Source of the DNA: an uncultured bacterium
Lineage (GTDB): Bacteria > Elusimicrobiota > Elusimicrobia > Elusimicrobiales > Elusimicrobiaceae
Assembly: GCA_949298795.1 (NCBI GenBank)
Contig: CASFXV010000001.1
Coordinates: 1-64,000 of the forward strand
DNA length: 64,000 nt
Reading direction: 5' to 3'
Positions 9,269 through 16,123 of this stretch are shown piece after piece; position 1 is the first letter of the stretch; each line of letters opens with the position of its first letter. The position numbers and the translations under genes were made by a program. The notes beneath the pieces were generated by a model. It saw nothing but the letters and a program-made list of their open reading frames with translations. It did not search any database and was not told where the DNA came from.

Positions 9269-9297
9269 AGTCTATCAAAAAGGGGGTATAACGTCAA
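9269..9297 (-). promoter_or_regulatory. Promoter of the first pilin gene
   Basis: The -35 is TTGACG (9297-9292) and the -10 is TAGACT (9274-9269), with a 17-bp spacer that ends in TTTTTGA. The same TTTTTGA directly before the -10 is present in all four pilin promoters of the window. Confidence 0.65.
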
Positions 9298-9327
9298 TCA
9301 TTTTTACTCCTCATTGAGCTGTATTTT

Positions 9328-9343
9328 TGCTACACTATTAAGT
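9328..9343 (+). promoter_or_regulatory. Extended -10 promoter, probable leaderless start of DUF192 gene
   Basis: TGCTACACT (hexamer 9331-9336) is followed by 7 nt and then the ATG at 9344. There is no Shine-Dalgarno. Transcription should start at or next to the start codon. Confidence 0.5.
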
Positions 9344-9784
9344 ATGAAGAACGTTTTTCTCCTTTTTCTAGCGGCGTTATTGTGCGCCTGCGGCCAACAC
9401 GCCACCACCCCGGTTACCCTGCCGGACGGATTTACCCTCAACGCGCGTGTAGCCGATACGCCGGAAAAAATAGAAAAGGGGCTCATGTTTGTTACCAAAT
9501 TGCCGGAAGGGGACGGAATGCTTTTTCTGATGGATGAAGAAGAAGAACAGGCCTTCTGGATGAAAAACACTTTAATAGATTTAGACATTATTTTTATAGG
9601 GGCGGACCACGTTGTCAACCAAGCCCATGAGTATGTACCCCATTCTTATACTTACACGCCGGATGCGGAAGTAGCCGTTGTGTATGGTTTTGGGCAATAT
9701 GTGCTGGAACTGCCGGCCGGGTCCATCTCCCGCCACGGCATAGTGCCCGGCTCTAAAGTTTTATTTACGGCGGATGAAAAATGA
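9344..9784 (+). CDS. DUF192 family lipoprotein
   Basis: The protein (146 aa) starts at ATG 9344. Upstream in-frame codons exist but encode no signal. Residues 1-17 (MKNVFLLFLAALLCACG) form a lipoprotein signal peptide with Cys near 16. The remainder matches the DUF192 family: RVADTPEKIEKGLMFV, GMLFLMD, FWMKNTLIDLDIIFIG and the terminal VLELPAGSISRHGI. The biochemical role of DUF192 is not established. Its stop overlaps the start of the exported M20 peptidase (ATGA), so they are co-transcribed and translationally coupled. Confidence 0.85.
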   Translation: MKNVFLLFLAALLCACGQHATTPVTLPDGFTLNARVADTPEKIEKGLMFVTKLPEGDGMLFLMDEEEEQAFWMKNTLIDLDIIFIGADHVVNQAHEYVPHSYTYTPDAEVAVVYGFGQYVLELPAGSISRHGIVPGSKVLFTADEK

Positions 9785-11217
9785 AAAAACTGTGCATTTT
9801 ATTAAGCGTATTCTGCTTGTGGCAGCCCGGGTTTGGAGAAAAAAACGCTTTTTCAGCCCTGGAAAAACGCGCACAGGACTATTTGGTGGGCCTCATCAAC
9901 ATAGACACTTCCGAACCGGAACCCAACGAACTGCAAGCCGCCCGTTTTATTTACAAACAGCTCAATAAATACGGCATAGACTGGGATATTTTAATCCCGC
10001 GCAAAAACCGCGCCAACTTGCTGGCCCGGCTAAAAGGGTCAGACCCGGAATTAGAACCGCTGCTTCTCATTTCCCATTTAGATACGGCCGCCGCGGCGGA
10101 CAACTGGACTTACCCTCCTTATAAAGCCACGGTGGAAGACGGGAAAATTTACGGCCTGGGCGCAACGGACGCAAAAAATTACACCGCCGTCTACTTGGCT
10201 TTATTTACGTGGTTAAAAGAACAGCAAATTCCGCTTAAGCGCGATGTGATTTTTCTGGCTACCTCCGGTGAAGAAGTAGGAAGCGACACCGGCCTAAAAT
10301 GGCTGGCCGGCAACCATTGGGATAAAATTAAGCCCGGTTTTGCATTAAACGAAGGCGGCGGGATTATTGTAGACAAAGACGGCGTATCCATTGTATTTGC
10401 CGAAGCGTCCACCAAAATGTATATGGACATCAAAGTAACGGCCTATGGCGTAGCCACGCACGCCGCCATGCCCACGGAAAACAACGCCGTGTACCGCCTG
10501 TCCCAAGCGCTTTCCAAAATAGCGGCATACAATCCCCCCGCACGCATGACGCCCACCGCTTTAAAATTTTTTAAAACCATCGCCCCCCTGCAAGATGAGG
10601 ACGGACGCACCACCATGCACTTTTTGCTATCCGGCAATGAAAAAAACAGCCAAATGGCCGCGGAAATTATTGCCATAGACCCGTTCTTCCGCTCCCAATT
10701 AAAAGACACGGTAAACCCCACCATTATTTCCAGCGGTAATGACGCCGGCACTTCCGGCGGGGAAGCCAGCGCCGTGTTAAACGCGCGCCTCTTGCCGGGA
10801 ACGGACCCCGACGCTTTCTTTGACGGTTTAAAATCTTTGTTTGAAGGGGACGAAAGCATCAGCCTGGAAATTATAGAAAAACCGCAAATGCCGTTTCCGG
10901 AGCCGATGGACGGATCTGATGAACTTTTTGTTTCCATAGAAAAAGCGGGCAACCGCCTGGTTCCCCATTCCATTACCGTGCCGGGCATGAGCCCCGCCTC
11001 GGGAGACAGTGAATTTTTACGCCGCTTAGGCGTTATAACTTACGGCCTGGGCCCCAATATGGACCCTACCGGCGAAAACCGCACCCACGCGGCGGACGAA
11101 TTTATCAGTTTGCAGGATTTGTCCGACCAATTAAAATTTGTAGGCAGCGTGGTGTATGATTTTGCCGCCGGGCAGGAATTCCCCATTAATGACGCGGCCC
11201 CCGCCGCCAAAAAATAA
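9781..11217 (+). CDS. Exported M20 family zinc peptidase
   Basis: A 478-aa protein with an N-terminal signal peptide (MKKLCILLSVFCLWQPGFG) and then an M20 fold. ISHLDTAAA (about 95-103) gives the first zinc ligand and catalytic Asp, GLGATDAKN the bridging Asp, ATSGEEVGSD the catalytic Glu pair, and the final His lies in NRTHAADE. The dimerisation lid lies around residues 220-350. It should act in the periplasm as a carboxy- or dipeptidase or an acyl-amino-acid hydrolase. It follows the DUF192 lipoprotein with an ATGA overlap. Confidence 0.83.
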   Translation: MKKLCILLSVFCLWQPGFGEKNAFSALEKRAQDYLVGLINIDTSEPEPNELQAARFIYKQLNKYGIDWDILIPRKNRANLLARLKGSDPELEPLLLISHLDTAAAADNWTYPPYKATVEDGKIYGLGATDAKNYTAVYLALFTWLKEQQIPLKRDVIFLATSGEEVGSDTGLKWLAGNHWDKIKPGFALNEGGGIIVDKDGVSIVFAEASTKMYMDIKVTAYGVATHAAMPTENNAVYRLSQALSKIAAYNPPARMTPTALKFFKTIAPLQDEDGRTTMHFLLSGNEKNSQMAAEIIAIDPFFRSQLKDTVNPTIISSGNDAGTSGGEASAVLNARLLPGTDPDAFFDGLKSLFEGDESISLEIIEKPQMPFPEPMDGSDELFVSIEKAGNRLVPHSITVPGMSPASGDSEFLRRLGVITYGLGPNMDPTGENRTHAADEFISLQDLSDQLKFVGSVVYDFAAGQEFPINDAAPAAKK

Positions 11218-11226
11218 CAGGACATT

Positions 11227-12102
11227 ATGACAAACACACCCGATACACAAACCTTAGCGCAGCTGCGCGCTTTTGCGCGCGCCGAAATAACCGAAAGCCG
11301 CATTTACCGCCGTTTAGCCGCGCGGGAAAAAAATCCGGATAACCGCCAAGTGCTGGAACAAATCGCCGCCGAAGAAGAAAAACATTACGAGCTTATTTAT
11401 AAAGAAAGCGGTGTAACCGCCCGGCCGAATAAATTTAAAATTTTTATATACTCCCTGCTGGCCCGCGTGCTGGGCCTTACTTTTGCCATTAAGTTAATGG
11501 AAAACGGGGAACATGGCGCGGTAAAAAATTACGCTCAATTTACCCAATACCCCACCATTTGCGAACTGGCCAAAGAAGAAGACGCGCACGAGCAAAAGCT
11601 CATCGCTTTAATTAACGAAGAAAGCCTGGCGTACATGGGCTCCGTGGTGCTGGGGTTATCGGACGCGCTGGTGGAATTTACCGGTGCGCTGGCCGGGTTT
11701 ACTTTTGCCCTGCGGGACCCTAAACTCATCGCGCTGACCGGGGCCATAACGGGCATAGCGGCGGCGCTGTCTATGGCGTCTTCGGAATATTTGTCCTCCA
11801 AGTCAGAAGACACCGGCAAACACCCCGTGAAAGCGGCCCTTTACACAGGGGCGGCCTATGTAATTACCGTAGCCGCATTGGTCAGCCCGTTTGCGCTGAT
11901 GCACAATGTGCTGGCGGCGCTGGGGGTGATGCTGGGGGCGGCCTTGGTGCTAATTGCGGCTTTCTCTTTTTACTATTCCGTAGCCCGCGGGGAAAATTTC
12001 CGCCGCCGCTTTGTGGAAATGGCCTGCCTTAGTTTTGGGGTAGCCGGGGTAAGCTTTTTTATAGGGTATTTGTTAAAAACCTTAACCGGCATAGAAGCTT
12101 AA
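11227..12102 (+). CDS. Rubrerythrin/ferritin-like plus VIT1/CCC1 membrane protein (MbfA-like)
   Basis: The N-terminal 140 residues form a ferritin-like di-iron helix bundle with EITESRIY, EEEKHYE and EEDAHEQ metal-ligand motifs. The C-terminal half is a five-helix VIT1/CCC1 domain (YMGSVVLGLSDALVEFTGAL, AAALSMASSEYLSSKSE). Proteins with this layout, such as MbfA, export or sequester iron or manganese and protect against peroxide. It has a CAGGACATT ribosome site and follows the M20 peptidase by 9 bp, ending in a bidirectional terminator. Iron is the likely substrate by family. Confidence 0.83.
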   Translation: MTNTPDTQTLAQLRAFARAEITESRIYRRLAAREKNPDNRQVLEQIAAEEEKHYELIYKESGVTARPNKFKIFIYSLLARVLGLTFAIKLMENGEHGAVKNYAQFTQYPTICELAKEEDAHEQKLIALINEESLAYMGSVVLGLSDALVEFTGALAGFTFALRDPKLIALTGAITGIAAALSMASSEYLSSKSEDTGKHPVKAALYTGAAYVITVAALVSPFALMHNVLAALGVMLGAALVLIAAFSFYYSVARGENFRRRFVEMACLSFGVAGVSFFIGYLLKTLTGIEA

Positions 12103-12109
12103 AAACTAC

Positions 12110-12150
12110 TTAAAACAAAAAAACCGGGTATAAAAACCCGGGGTTTTTTA
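12110..12150. terminator. Bidirectional terminator between the VIT-type gene and xth
   Basis: Stem CCGGGT/ACCCGG (12124-12129 with 12136-12141) has T runs after it on both strands. It serves both convergent genes. Confidence 0.8.
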
Positions 12151-12162
12151 GGAAAAATGATT

Positions 12163-12933
12163 TTACAGCTCCATAGTTAAATCTATGGGGCAGTGGTCAG
12201 AGCCTAAAATATCCGTCAGTATCTGCGCGCTTTTTACTTTAGGGGCGGAAGGCGCGTCCACCATAAAATAGTCTATCCGCCAGCCCACATTGCGTTCCCG
12301 CGCGCGGGTTTTGTAATCCCACCAGGAATAATGTCCGCCCTCTTTTTCAAACAACCTAAACGCGTCTACATACCCTTGGGTAAAAAATTTGTCCAGCCAG
12401 GCGCGTTCCTTGGGTAAAAATCCGGTTACGTCTTCGTTTTGTTTGGGGCGGGCCAGGTCCAGCTCGGTATGGGCGGTGTTTACGTCCCCGCAGGCAATCA
12501 CAGTTTTGCCGGTGGCAAAAAGTTCTTGGCTTTTTTTCAAAAACGCGTCGTAAAAACGCAGTTTAAAATCTATGCGGTCTTCCCCTTGCCCTCCATTGGG
12601 AAAATAAATATTTAAAAAATAAAAATCCGGGTATTCCAATATCAGGGTGCGCCCTTCGGCGTCAAACTCCTCTATACCTAAACCGGGCGTTACGTTTAAG
12701 GGTTCTTCTTTAACGTAACAAGCCACCCCGCTGTACCCTTTGCGCTGGGCGCTGGCAAAATAGGCATGGTATCCCTGAGGGTGGGTTAAAGCGGCGGAAA
12801 GCTGCTGCGGATCGGCCTTGGTTTCCTGTACGGCTAAAATATCCGCCTTGGACAGAGCCAAAAAATCCAAAAAACCTTTTTTTTCTATGGCGCGCAGGCC
12901 GTTTACATTCCAGGAAATAAAGCGTTTAAACAT
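12163..12933 (-). CDS. xth: Exodeoxyribonuclease III (AP endonuclease)
   Basis: A 256-aa EEP-fold nuclease. It begins FISWNVNGLRAIEKKGF and has QETKADP (metal Glu), YFPNGG, CGDVNTAHTELDL and SWWDYKTRARERNVGWRIDYFMV. The catalytic pair lies in GSDHCPIDL near the C-terminus. It cuts DNA at abasic sites in base-excision repair and degrades 3' ends. The GGGGGACATT site precedes ATG. It stands alone between a terminator and the divergent metK gene. Confidence 0.93.
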   Translation of the reverse strand: MFKRFISWNVNGLRAIEKKGFLDFLALSKADILAVQETKADPQQLSAALTHPQGYHAYFASAQRKGYSGVACYVKEEPLNVTPGLGIEEFDAEGRTLILEYPDFYFLNIYFPNGGQGEDRIDFKLRFYDAFLKKSQELFATGKTVIACGDVNTAHTELDLARPKQNEDVTGFLPKERAWLDKFFTQGYVDAFRLFEKEGGHYSWWDYKTRARERNVGWRIDYFMVDAPSAPKVKSAQILTDILGSDHCPIDLTMEL

Positions 12934-12963
12934 AATGTCCCCCCGGCATAAGCCGCAAGTAAA

Positions 12964-12973
12964 TTGGTATAAT
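12964..12973 (+). promoter_or_regulatory. Extended -10 promoter upstream of metK
   Basis: TTGGTATAAT lies about 70 bp before the metK ATG. The leader holds a small GGCGG...CCGCC hairpin at about 13001-13031. I see no SAM riboswitch consensus. Confidence 0.4.
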
Positions 12974-13045
12974 GATTATTATAATAAACTTCATAAATAA
13001 GGCGGTATCCCCCCTCAAAATTAAACCCGCCGGGAGTAACAAACC

Positions 13046-14206
13046 ATGATTAGAAAAGGAAAGTTCTATTTTACTTCTGAGTCCGTTTCCAAAGGGCACC
13101 CGGATAAAGTCTGCGATCAAATTTCAGACGCTATTTTAGATGAAATCTTATCCAAAGACAAAACCGCGCGCGTTGCCTGCGAAACGTACATCACGAGGGG
13201 ACTGGTTGTAGTAGGCGGGGAAATTACCACCCGCACCTGGGTAGACGTTGAACAAATCGCCCGCAACGTAATAAAAGACATCGGCTATACCGATTCCAAA
13301 TTCGGTTTTAACGGCGATACGTGCGCCGTGGTAAACGTAATCGGCAAGCAATCGCCAGACATCAGCCAAGGGGTGGACGTAGGCGGCGCCGGGGACCAGG
13401 GCCTTATGGTAGGCTACGCCGTGAACGAAACGCTGGAATACATGCCCCTGCCGCTGGTGTTGGCCAATGATATTTTGAAAAATTTGGAAAAAGCCCGCAA
13501 AACCAAAACCCTTCCCTATGTGGGGCCGGACGCCAAAAGCCAGGTAACCGTGGAATATGTGGACGGCAAACCGCAGCGCGTGGACACCATTGTTCTTTCC
13601 ACCCAGCACACCCAAGACATTTTGGATAAAACCGGCAATAAAATTACCGAAAAATCCAAAAAAGAAATTGAAGCCGTAGCCATTTTGCCCGCCGTCAAAA
13701 AATGGATAGACAAAGACACCAAAATTTACATTAACCCCACGGGCAAGTTTGTCATCGGCGGGCCGCAAAGCGATACGGGCCTCACCGGCCGCAAAATTAT
13801 TGTAGACACCTATGGAGGCCGCTGCCCGCACGGCGGGGGTGCCTTCTCCGGCAAGGACCCGACCAAGGTGGACCGCTCCGCCGCGTATATGGCGCGCTAT
13901 ATAGCCAAAAACATCGTGGCCGCCAAACTGGCCAGCGAATGCACCGTTCAAATCGCCTACGCCATCGGGCGCGATGAACCTGTAGGGTTTTACGTGGATA
14001 CGGACGGCACCGGCATAGTGGCCGATGAAAAACTGGCCGCCGTTGCCAGAAAAATTTTCCCGCTTACGCCGCGCGGCATTATTGAGCATTTTAAACTGCG
14101 CAGCCCCATTTATTTGCAAACGGCCGCTTACGGGCACTTCGGCCGCAAAGGCCTGCCCTGGGAAGCCACAGACAAAGTGTCCGCTTTGCAAAAAGCGGTT
14201 AAATAA
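13046..14206 (+). CDS. metK: S-adenosylmethionine synthetase
   Basis: The 386-aa protein matches MetK along its length: [21 protein letters not shown] at the start, [12 protein letters not shown], the methionine-site region [12 protein letters not shown], and the P-loop-like [20 protein letters not shown]. It makes SAM from methionine and ATP. The start follows GGGAG by a normal distance. A hairpin terminator follows. Confidence 0.97.
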   Translation: MIRKGKFYFTSESVSKGHPDKVCDQISDAILDEILSKDKTARVACETYITRGLVVVGGEITTRTWVDVEQIARNVIKDIGYTDSKFGFNGDTCAVVNVIGKQSPDISQGVDVGGAGDQGLMVGYAVNETLEYMPLPLVLANDILKNLEKARKTKTLPYVGPDAKSQVTVEYVDGKPQRVDTIVLSTQHTQDILDKTGNKITEKSKKEIEAVAILPAVKKWIDKDTKIYINPTGKFVIGGPQSDTGLTGRKIIVDTYGGRCPHGGGAFSGKDPTKVDRSAAYMARYIAKNIVAAKLASECTVQIAYAIGRDEPVGFYVDTDGTGIVADEKLAAVARKIFPLTPRGIIEHFKLRSPIYLQTAAYGHFGRKGLPWEATDKVSALQKAVK

Positions 14207-14210
14207 TTGT

Positions 14211-14238
14211 TATCCCGGGTCACTCCGGGATATTTTTT
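14211..14238 (+). terminator. Terminator after metK
   Basis: Stem TATCCCGG/CCGGGATA (14211-14218 with 14225-14232) is followed by TTTTTT. It lies close upstream of the next gene, so some read-through is possible. Confidence 0.75.
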
Positions 14239-14252
14239 AAAGAGGAATCTTT

Positions 14253-14708
14253 ATGACTAAATCCAGAGTACAAGACGCAAAGAACCGCCATAAAAACGGT
14301 TACAACTGCGCACAGGCCGTAGCCTGTACGTATTGCGATTTACTGGGCATGGACGAAAAAACCGCCTTTCGCGCGGCGGAAGCTTACGGGCTAGGCATAT
14401 CCAAAAGATACGCTACCTGCGGCTCCGTGTGCGCAATGATTATGCTGGCCGGCCTTAAAAACAGCGACGCCAATTTGCAGGCCCCGGCGTCTAAATTTTC
14501 CACCTTTGAATTAGGCGGCAAAATGATGGACCAATTTGAAAAATGGAACACCTCCTGCCAATGCGCCGACCTGCGCGGCACGGACGGAAAAACAGACCGC
14601 CTGCGCTCCTGCCGCGGCTGCGTGGCGGACTGCGCCCGCCTGGTGGAAGACTTCCTGTTCCCCGGCCAGTTTGAAAAATACGAAGAACGTTCCCCCGAGG
14701 AGGAATAA
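14253..14708 (+). CDS. C-GCAxxG-C-C family protein
   Basis: The protein (151 aa) shows the features of this small family: GYNCAQAVACTYC near the N-terminus, the ATCGSVCAMIML segment near residues 50-62, and CQCADLRG, CRGCVADCARL in the C-terminal third. It has eleven cysteines and no signal peptide. The family is common in anaerobes and its function is unknown; the conserved Cys pairs suggest metal or redox chemistry. It is followed by a DJ-1 family gene 2 bp later, so the two are co-transcribed. Confidence 0.78.
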   Translation: MTKSRVQDAKNRHKNGYNCAQAVACTYCDLLGMDEKTAFRAAEAYGLGISKRYATCGSVCAMIMLAGLKNSDANLQAPASKFSTFELGGKMMDQFEKWNTSCQCADLRGTDGKTDRLRSCRGCVADCARLVEDFLFPGQFEKYEERSPEEE

Positions 14709-14710
14709 CA

Positions 14711-15253
14711 ATGACAAAAAAAGTTTGCATGATTGTAACCAATGGGTTTGAAGAAATTGAAGCCATCGGCACTTACGCCATTTTGCGCCGCGGCGGGCTG
14801 GACGTGGATATTTACAGCTTGGCCGGTTCTCAAGCCACCGGCCGTTTTGGCGTAACCTGCGCTAAATTAATGCCTTTTAACCAAATAGACACCGCCCATT
14901 ACGACGCGCTGGTTATCCCCGGCGGGCCGCAATTTAAAGAATTGGAGGCGGACGCGCACGTCCAACAAACCATACGGGACTTTATGGACACCGGCCGCAT
15001 CACCGCCGCCATCTGCGCCGGGCCCACTATCTTGGGCCGCGCGGGCTATTTAAAAGGGCGCAAATACACCTGTTTTACCGCCATGAACCAAGACTTTGGC
15101 GGCATGTATCAGGAAGATTACGCCGTAAAAGACGGCAATGTCATTACCGGCAAATCCGCCGCCGCCACCATAGACTTTGCCTTTATGGTGCTGGAAGCCG
15201 TAGCCGGCAAAGAAACGGCGGACCAAACCAAAAAAGAAATTTATTATAAGTAA
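14711..15253 (+). CDS. DJ-1/PfpI family protein
   Basis: A 180-aa class I glutamine amidotransferase-like protein of the DJ-1/YajL type. It has the start VCMIVTNGFEEIEAIG with the conserved Glu, VIPGGPQ, and the nucleophile elbow AAICAGPTIL with the reactive Cys. DJ-1 relatives act as redox-sensing chaperones or glyoxalase/deglycase-type enzymes; which applies here is not shown. GGAGGAATAACA precedes ATG. Pairing with a Cys-rich protein suggests a redox or carbonyl-stress role (inference). Confidence 0.85.
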   Translation: MTKKVCMIVTNGFEEIEAIGTYAILRRGGLDVDIYSLAGSQATGRFGVTCAKLMPFNQIDTAHYDALVIPGGPQFKELEADAHVQQTIRDFMDTGRITAAICAGPTILGRAGYLKGRKYTCFTAMNQDFGGMYQEDYAVKDGNVITGKSAAATIDFAFMVLEAVAGKETADQTKKEIYYK

Positions 15254-15263
15254 TTTCTTTAAG

Positions 15264-15305
15264 CAATCAAAAATATCCGGCCCCGCAAAGGCCGGATATT
15301 TTTAT
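15264..15305. terminator. Bidirectional terminator between the DJ-1 gene and second pilin
   Basis: Stem AAATATCCGGCC/GGCCGGATATTT (15271-15282 with 15290-15301) is flanked by T runs in both directions. Confidence 0.85.
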
Positions 15306-15323
15306 ATGTTTAGCTTAAATTTG

Positions 15324-15830
15324 TTATTGCAATAAATACATACTACCCTGCTGCACGCCTCCCATACTTTTGCATATCTTGGGGCCTAGGGTTGTACTTT
15401 TATTCCCGGGAATACAGAAAATTTTACTACTTCTACCACCACGCGAATGGTCTAAATACATACGCAAAACCACGGAATATGGTTCGCCGTAAGTAGAAGG
15501 GTATGCATCTACGTAATCATCAGTTTTGGTAGGGCCGCCCTCATAATTATAATGGGTATTTTCACAACGGTACTCTCCCCCGGCCTCATCTTCCGTACAA
15601 CCGGGCAGACTGATATCCAAGCCGCCAATTCTGTCCGGCGGATATTCTCCATTCGCCAAGCGGTATACTTCCAACGCGTTTTTAATGGTTCTGAGGTTAG
15701 GCATCAAAGAACCCGCACGGCTCTTTTCCACCGCTACCTGATACTGCGGGAGCGCCACCGAAGCCAAAATACCTATTATCAATACCACCACTAGCAGCTC
15801 TATAAGCGTAAATCCTGCGTTCTTGTTCAT
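15324..15830 (-). CDS. Type IV pilin/pseudopilin with T12 promoter
   Basis: A 168-aa prepilin. Leader MNKNAG precedes FTLIELLVVVLIIGIL, with Glu5 retained and ALPQYQVAVEKSRAG continuing the helix. The globular part contains four cysteines, including CTED and ENTHYN surroundings, and ends KICKSMGGVQQGSMYLLQ. It is closest within the window to the pilin at 40695-41192, which shares the leader type and promoter. AGGAGGGG precedes ATG. It is a lone gene between two terminators. Confidence 0.85.
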   Translation of the reverse strand: MNKNAGFTLIELLVVVLIIGILASVALPQYQVAVEKSRAGSLMPNLRTIKNALEVYRLANGEYPPDRIGGLDISLPGCTEDEAGGEYRCENTHYNYEGGPTKTDDYVDAYPSTYGEPYSVVLRMYLDHSRGGRSSKIFCIPGNKSTTLGPKICKSMGGVQQGSMYLLQ

Positions 15831-15865
15831 GGGTTGATCCCCTCCTCAACTCTTGTACAAACCCC

Positions 15866-15893
15866 ACTATATCAAAAAAAAAAAACAATGCAA
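15866..15893 (-). promoter_or_regulatory. Pilin promoter with a T12 tract in the spacer
   Basis: On the minus strand, -35 TTGCAT (15893-15888), a 16-bp spacer made of TG, twelve Ts and GA, then -10 TATAGT (15871-15866). Slippage of the T tract would change the -35/-10 distance. The same arrangement recurs at 41228-41255. Confidence 0.7.
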
Positions 15894-16059
15894 GACCCAT
15901 TAAAACAAACACCCCAAACTGGTTGCCGGGGAATGATTTTATTTAAAAACTTATAGTATGTTCTTTAACCTATTTTCACATAAACCATATTCCCCACATT
16001 AGACCGGGGAACACCCTCTTTACCTACGGGCTAAAATCCAAAACAGGTTGAAACATCAC

Positions 16060-16093
16060 AAAATAAACAAGGCGGAAAAAATATTTCCGCCTT
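16060..16093 (-). terminator. Terminator of the EIIA-permease operon
   Basis: Stem AAGGCGGAAA/TTTCCGCCTT (16069-16078 with 16084-16093) is followed on the minus strand by GTTTATTTTG. Confidence 0.8.
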
Positions 16094-16123
16094 GCAAATA
16101 TACCGCAACAAAAACTTCTTTTA

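Noticed and set aside
12934-13045. SAM riboswitch ahead of metK
   Set aside because: The 112-bp interval is too short for most SAM classes after its promoter, and no matching conserved core is visible; only a small GC hairpin is present.
13148-14191. A 347-codon frame on the minus strand opposite metK
   Set aside because: It lies wholly antisense to metK, has a Gly/Phe/His-rich composition typical of a shadow frame, and shows no ribosome site or domain.
15874-15885. Treating the A12 run as an assembly artefact
   Set aside because: The same length and context occur independently at 41236-41247, so a real conserved element is more likely.
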